From an uncultured Gammaproteobacteria bacterium (GTDB lineage Bacteria; Pseudomonadota; Gammaproteobacteria; Halothiobacillales; Halothiobacillaceae): a DNA stretch of 6,786 bases. A program made the translations under genes and the position numbers. Position 1 is the first letter of the stretch; each line of letters begins with the position of its first letter. The notes under the pieces were generated by a model that saw only the letters and a program-made list of their open reading frames with translations, did not search any database and was not told where the DNA came from. Positions 6,630 through 6,786 of this stretch are shown here, one piece after another. The stretch lies in the NCBI GenBank assembly GCA_938004235.1, contig CALKWL010000002.1, forward strand, positions 1 to 6,786. Direction: 5' to 3'.

Positions 6630-6756
6630 GGATGGGACTCCGTGAGGATTTGTTTAGGTTGTGCGTGATTTTATGTGATGGTTCAAGTTGTCTGTGTTTT
6701 GCCGAGTGCGAGGATTTGGTTTTGGATTTCACTCCCCCTTTTGATGCCGCCGTGAA
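6630..6756. other. Non-coding leader upstream of fdx
   Basis: This stretch holds the fdx ribosome-binding site (GGAG at 6638-6641 on the minus strand) and AT-rich sequence, but no convincing promoter. TAAAAT (6668-6673, minus) resembles a -10 box, yet has no -35 at proper spacing. Two minus frames entering from the right edge reach stops before fdx. The third stays open into the fdx region but encodes nothing recognisable. The last codons of hscA are not seen. Confidence 0.5.
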
Positions 6757-6786
6757 CTGGCCTGTGTAGGCCGGGTAAAAGCGCCA
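6757..6786 (+). repeat. Stem-loop and probable start of a palindromic repeat cut by the window edge
   Basis: CTGGCCT (6757-6763) and AGGCCGG (6768-6774) form a 7-bp stem (one G-T pair) with the loop GTGT. From 6765 the text TGTAGGCCGGGTAAAAGCG reads like the left half of a GTAG-headed intergenic repeat whose second half (an inverted copy of GCCGGGTAA) would lie past the edge. Only half is visible, so the repeat call is an inference. Confidence 0.35.

Noticed and set aside
6668..6673. TAAAAT as the -10 box of an fdx promoter
   Set aside because: No acceptable -35 at 16-18 nt; the TTGAAC nearby is only 7 nt away.
6644..6718. Direct repeat GAGGATTTG (6644-6652 and 6710-6718)
   Set aside because: Only nine bases in a T-rich intergenic stretch, 66 nt apart, with no target-site or operator pattern; could be chance.
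6520..6732. 70-codon minus-strand frame upstream of and overlapping fdx
   Set aside because: Low-complexity Ser/Lys/His-rich translation with a GTG start, out of frame with and overlapping the clear fdx gene; not HscA-like.

Overview
This window is a gene-dense stretch of a gammaproteobacterial chromosome. All eight protein genes lie on the minus strand, so transcription runs from right to left. The order from upstream to downstream is fdx, iscX, ndk, rlmN, pilW, rodZ, ispG, hisS. This is the same order as in Pseudomonas (hscA-fdx-iscX-ndk-rlmN-pilF-rodZ-ispG-hisS) and many other non-enteric Gammaproteobacteria. DNA is moderately GC-rich by eye. The pilus-assembly lipoprotein next to rlmN points to a type IV-piliated gammaproteobacterium rather than an enteric. 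I cannot name the genus.

Region by region: 6630-6786 is non-coding upstream DNA whose edge looks like the start of a palindromic repeat. At 6047-6629 lie two small iron-sulfur genes, the [2Fe-2S] ferredoxin fdx and iscX. At 5506-6046 lies ndk with a possible promoter of its own. At 2583-5505 is a tightly packed run, rlmN-pilW-rodZ, with 1-nt and 4-nt overlaps, followed after 3 nt by ispG (1485-2582). The 78-nt gap between ispG and hisS is mostly filled by a perfect inverted pair of REP-type units. hisS follows (93-1406). The last 92 bases hold no gene and may contain the tip of another palindromic element.

The genes are housekeeping: Fe-S cluster assembly (fdx, iscX), nucleotide balance (ndk), rRNA/tRNA methylation (rlmN), pilus secretin assembly (pilW), cell-shape scaffold (rodZ), isoprenoid precursors (ispG) and tRNA charging (hisS). 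Two of them, RlmN and IspG, are [4Fe-4S] enzymes encoded just downstream of Fe-S assembly genes. I found no mobile gene, defence system, CRISPR array or RNA gene, and no undescribed multi-gene system. The points worth a second look are the REP doublet next to a hisS start lacking a visible Shine-Dalgarno, an insertion of about 20 residues in RlmN just before its radical-SAM core, and repeat-like sequence at both window edges.
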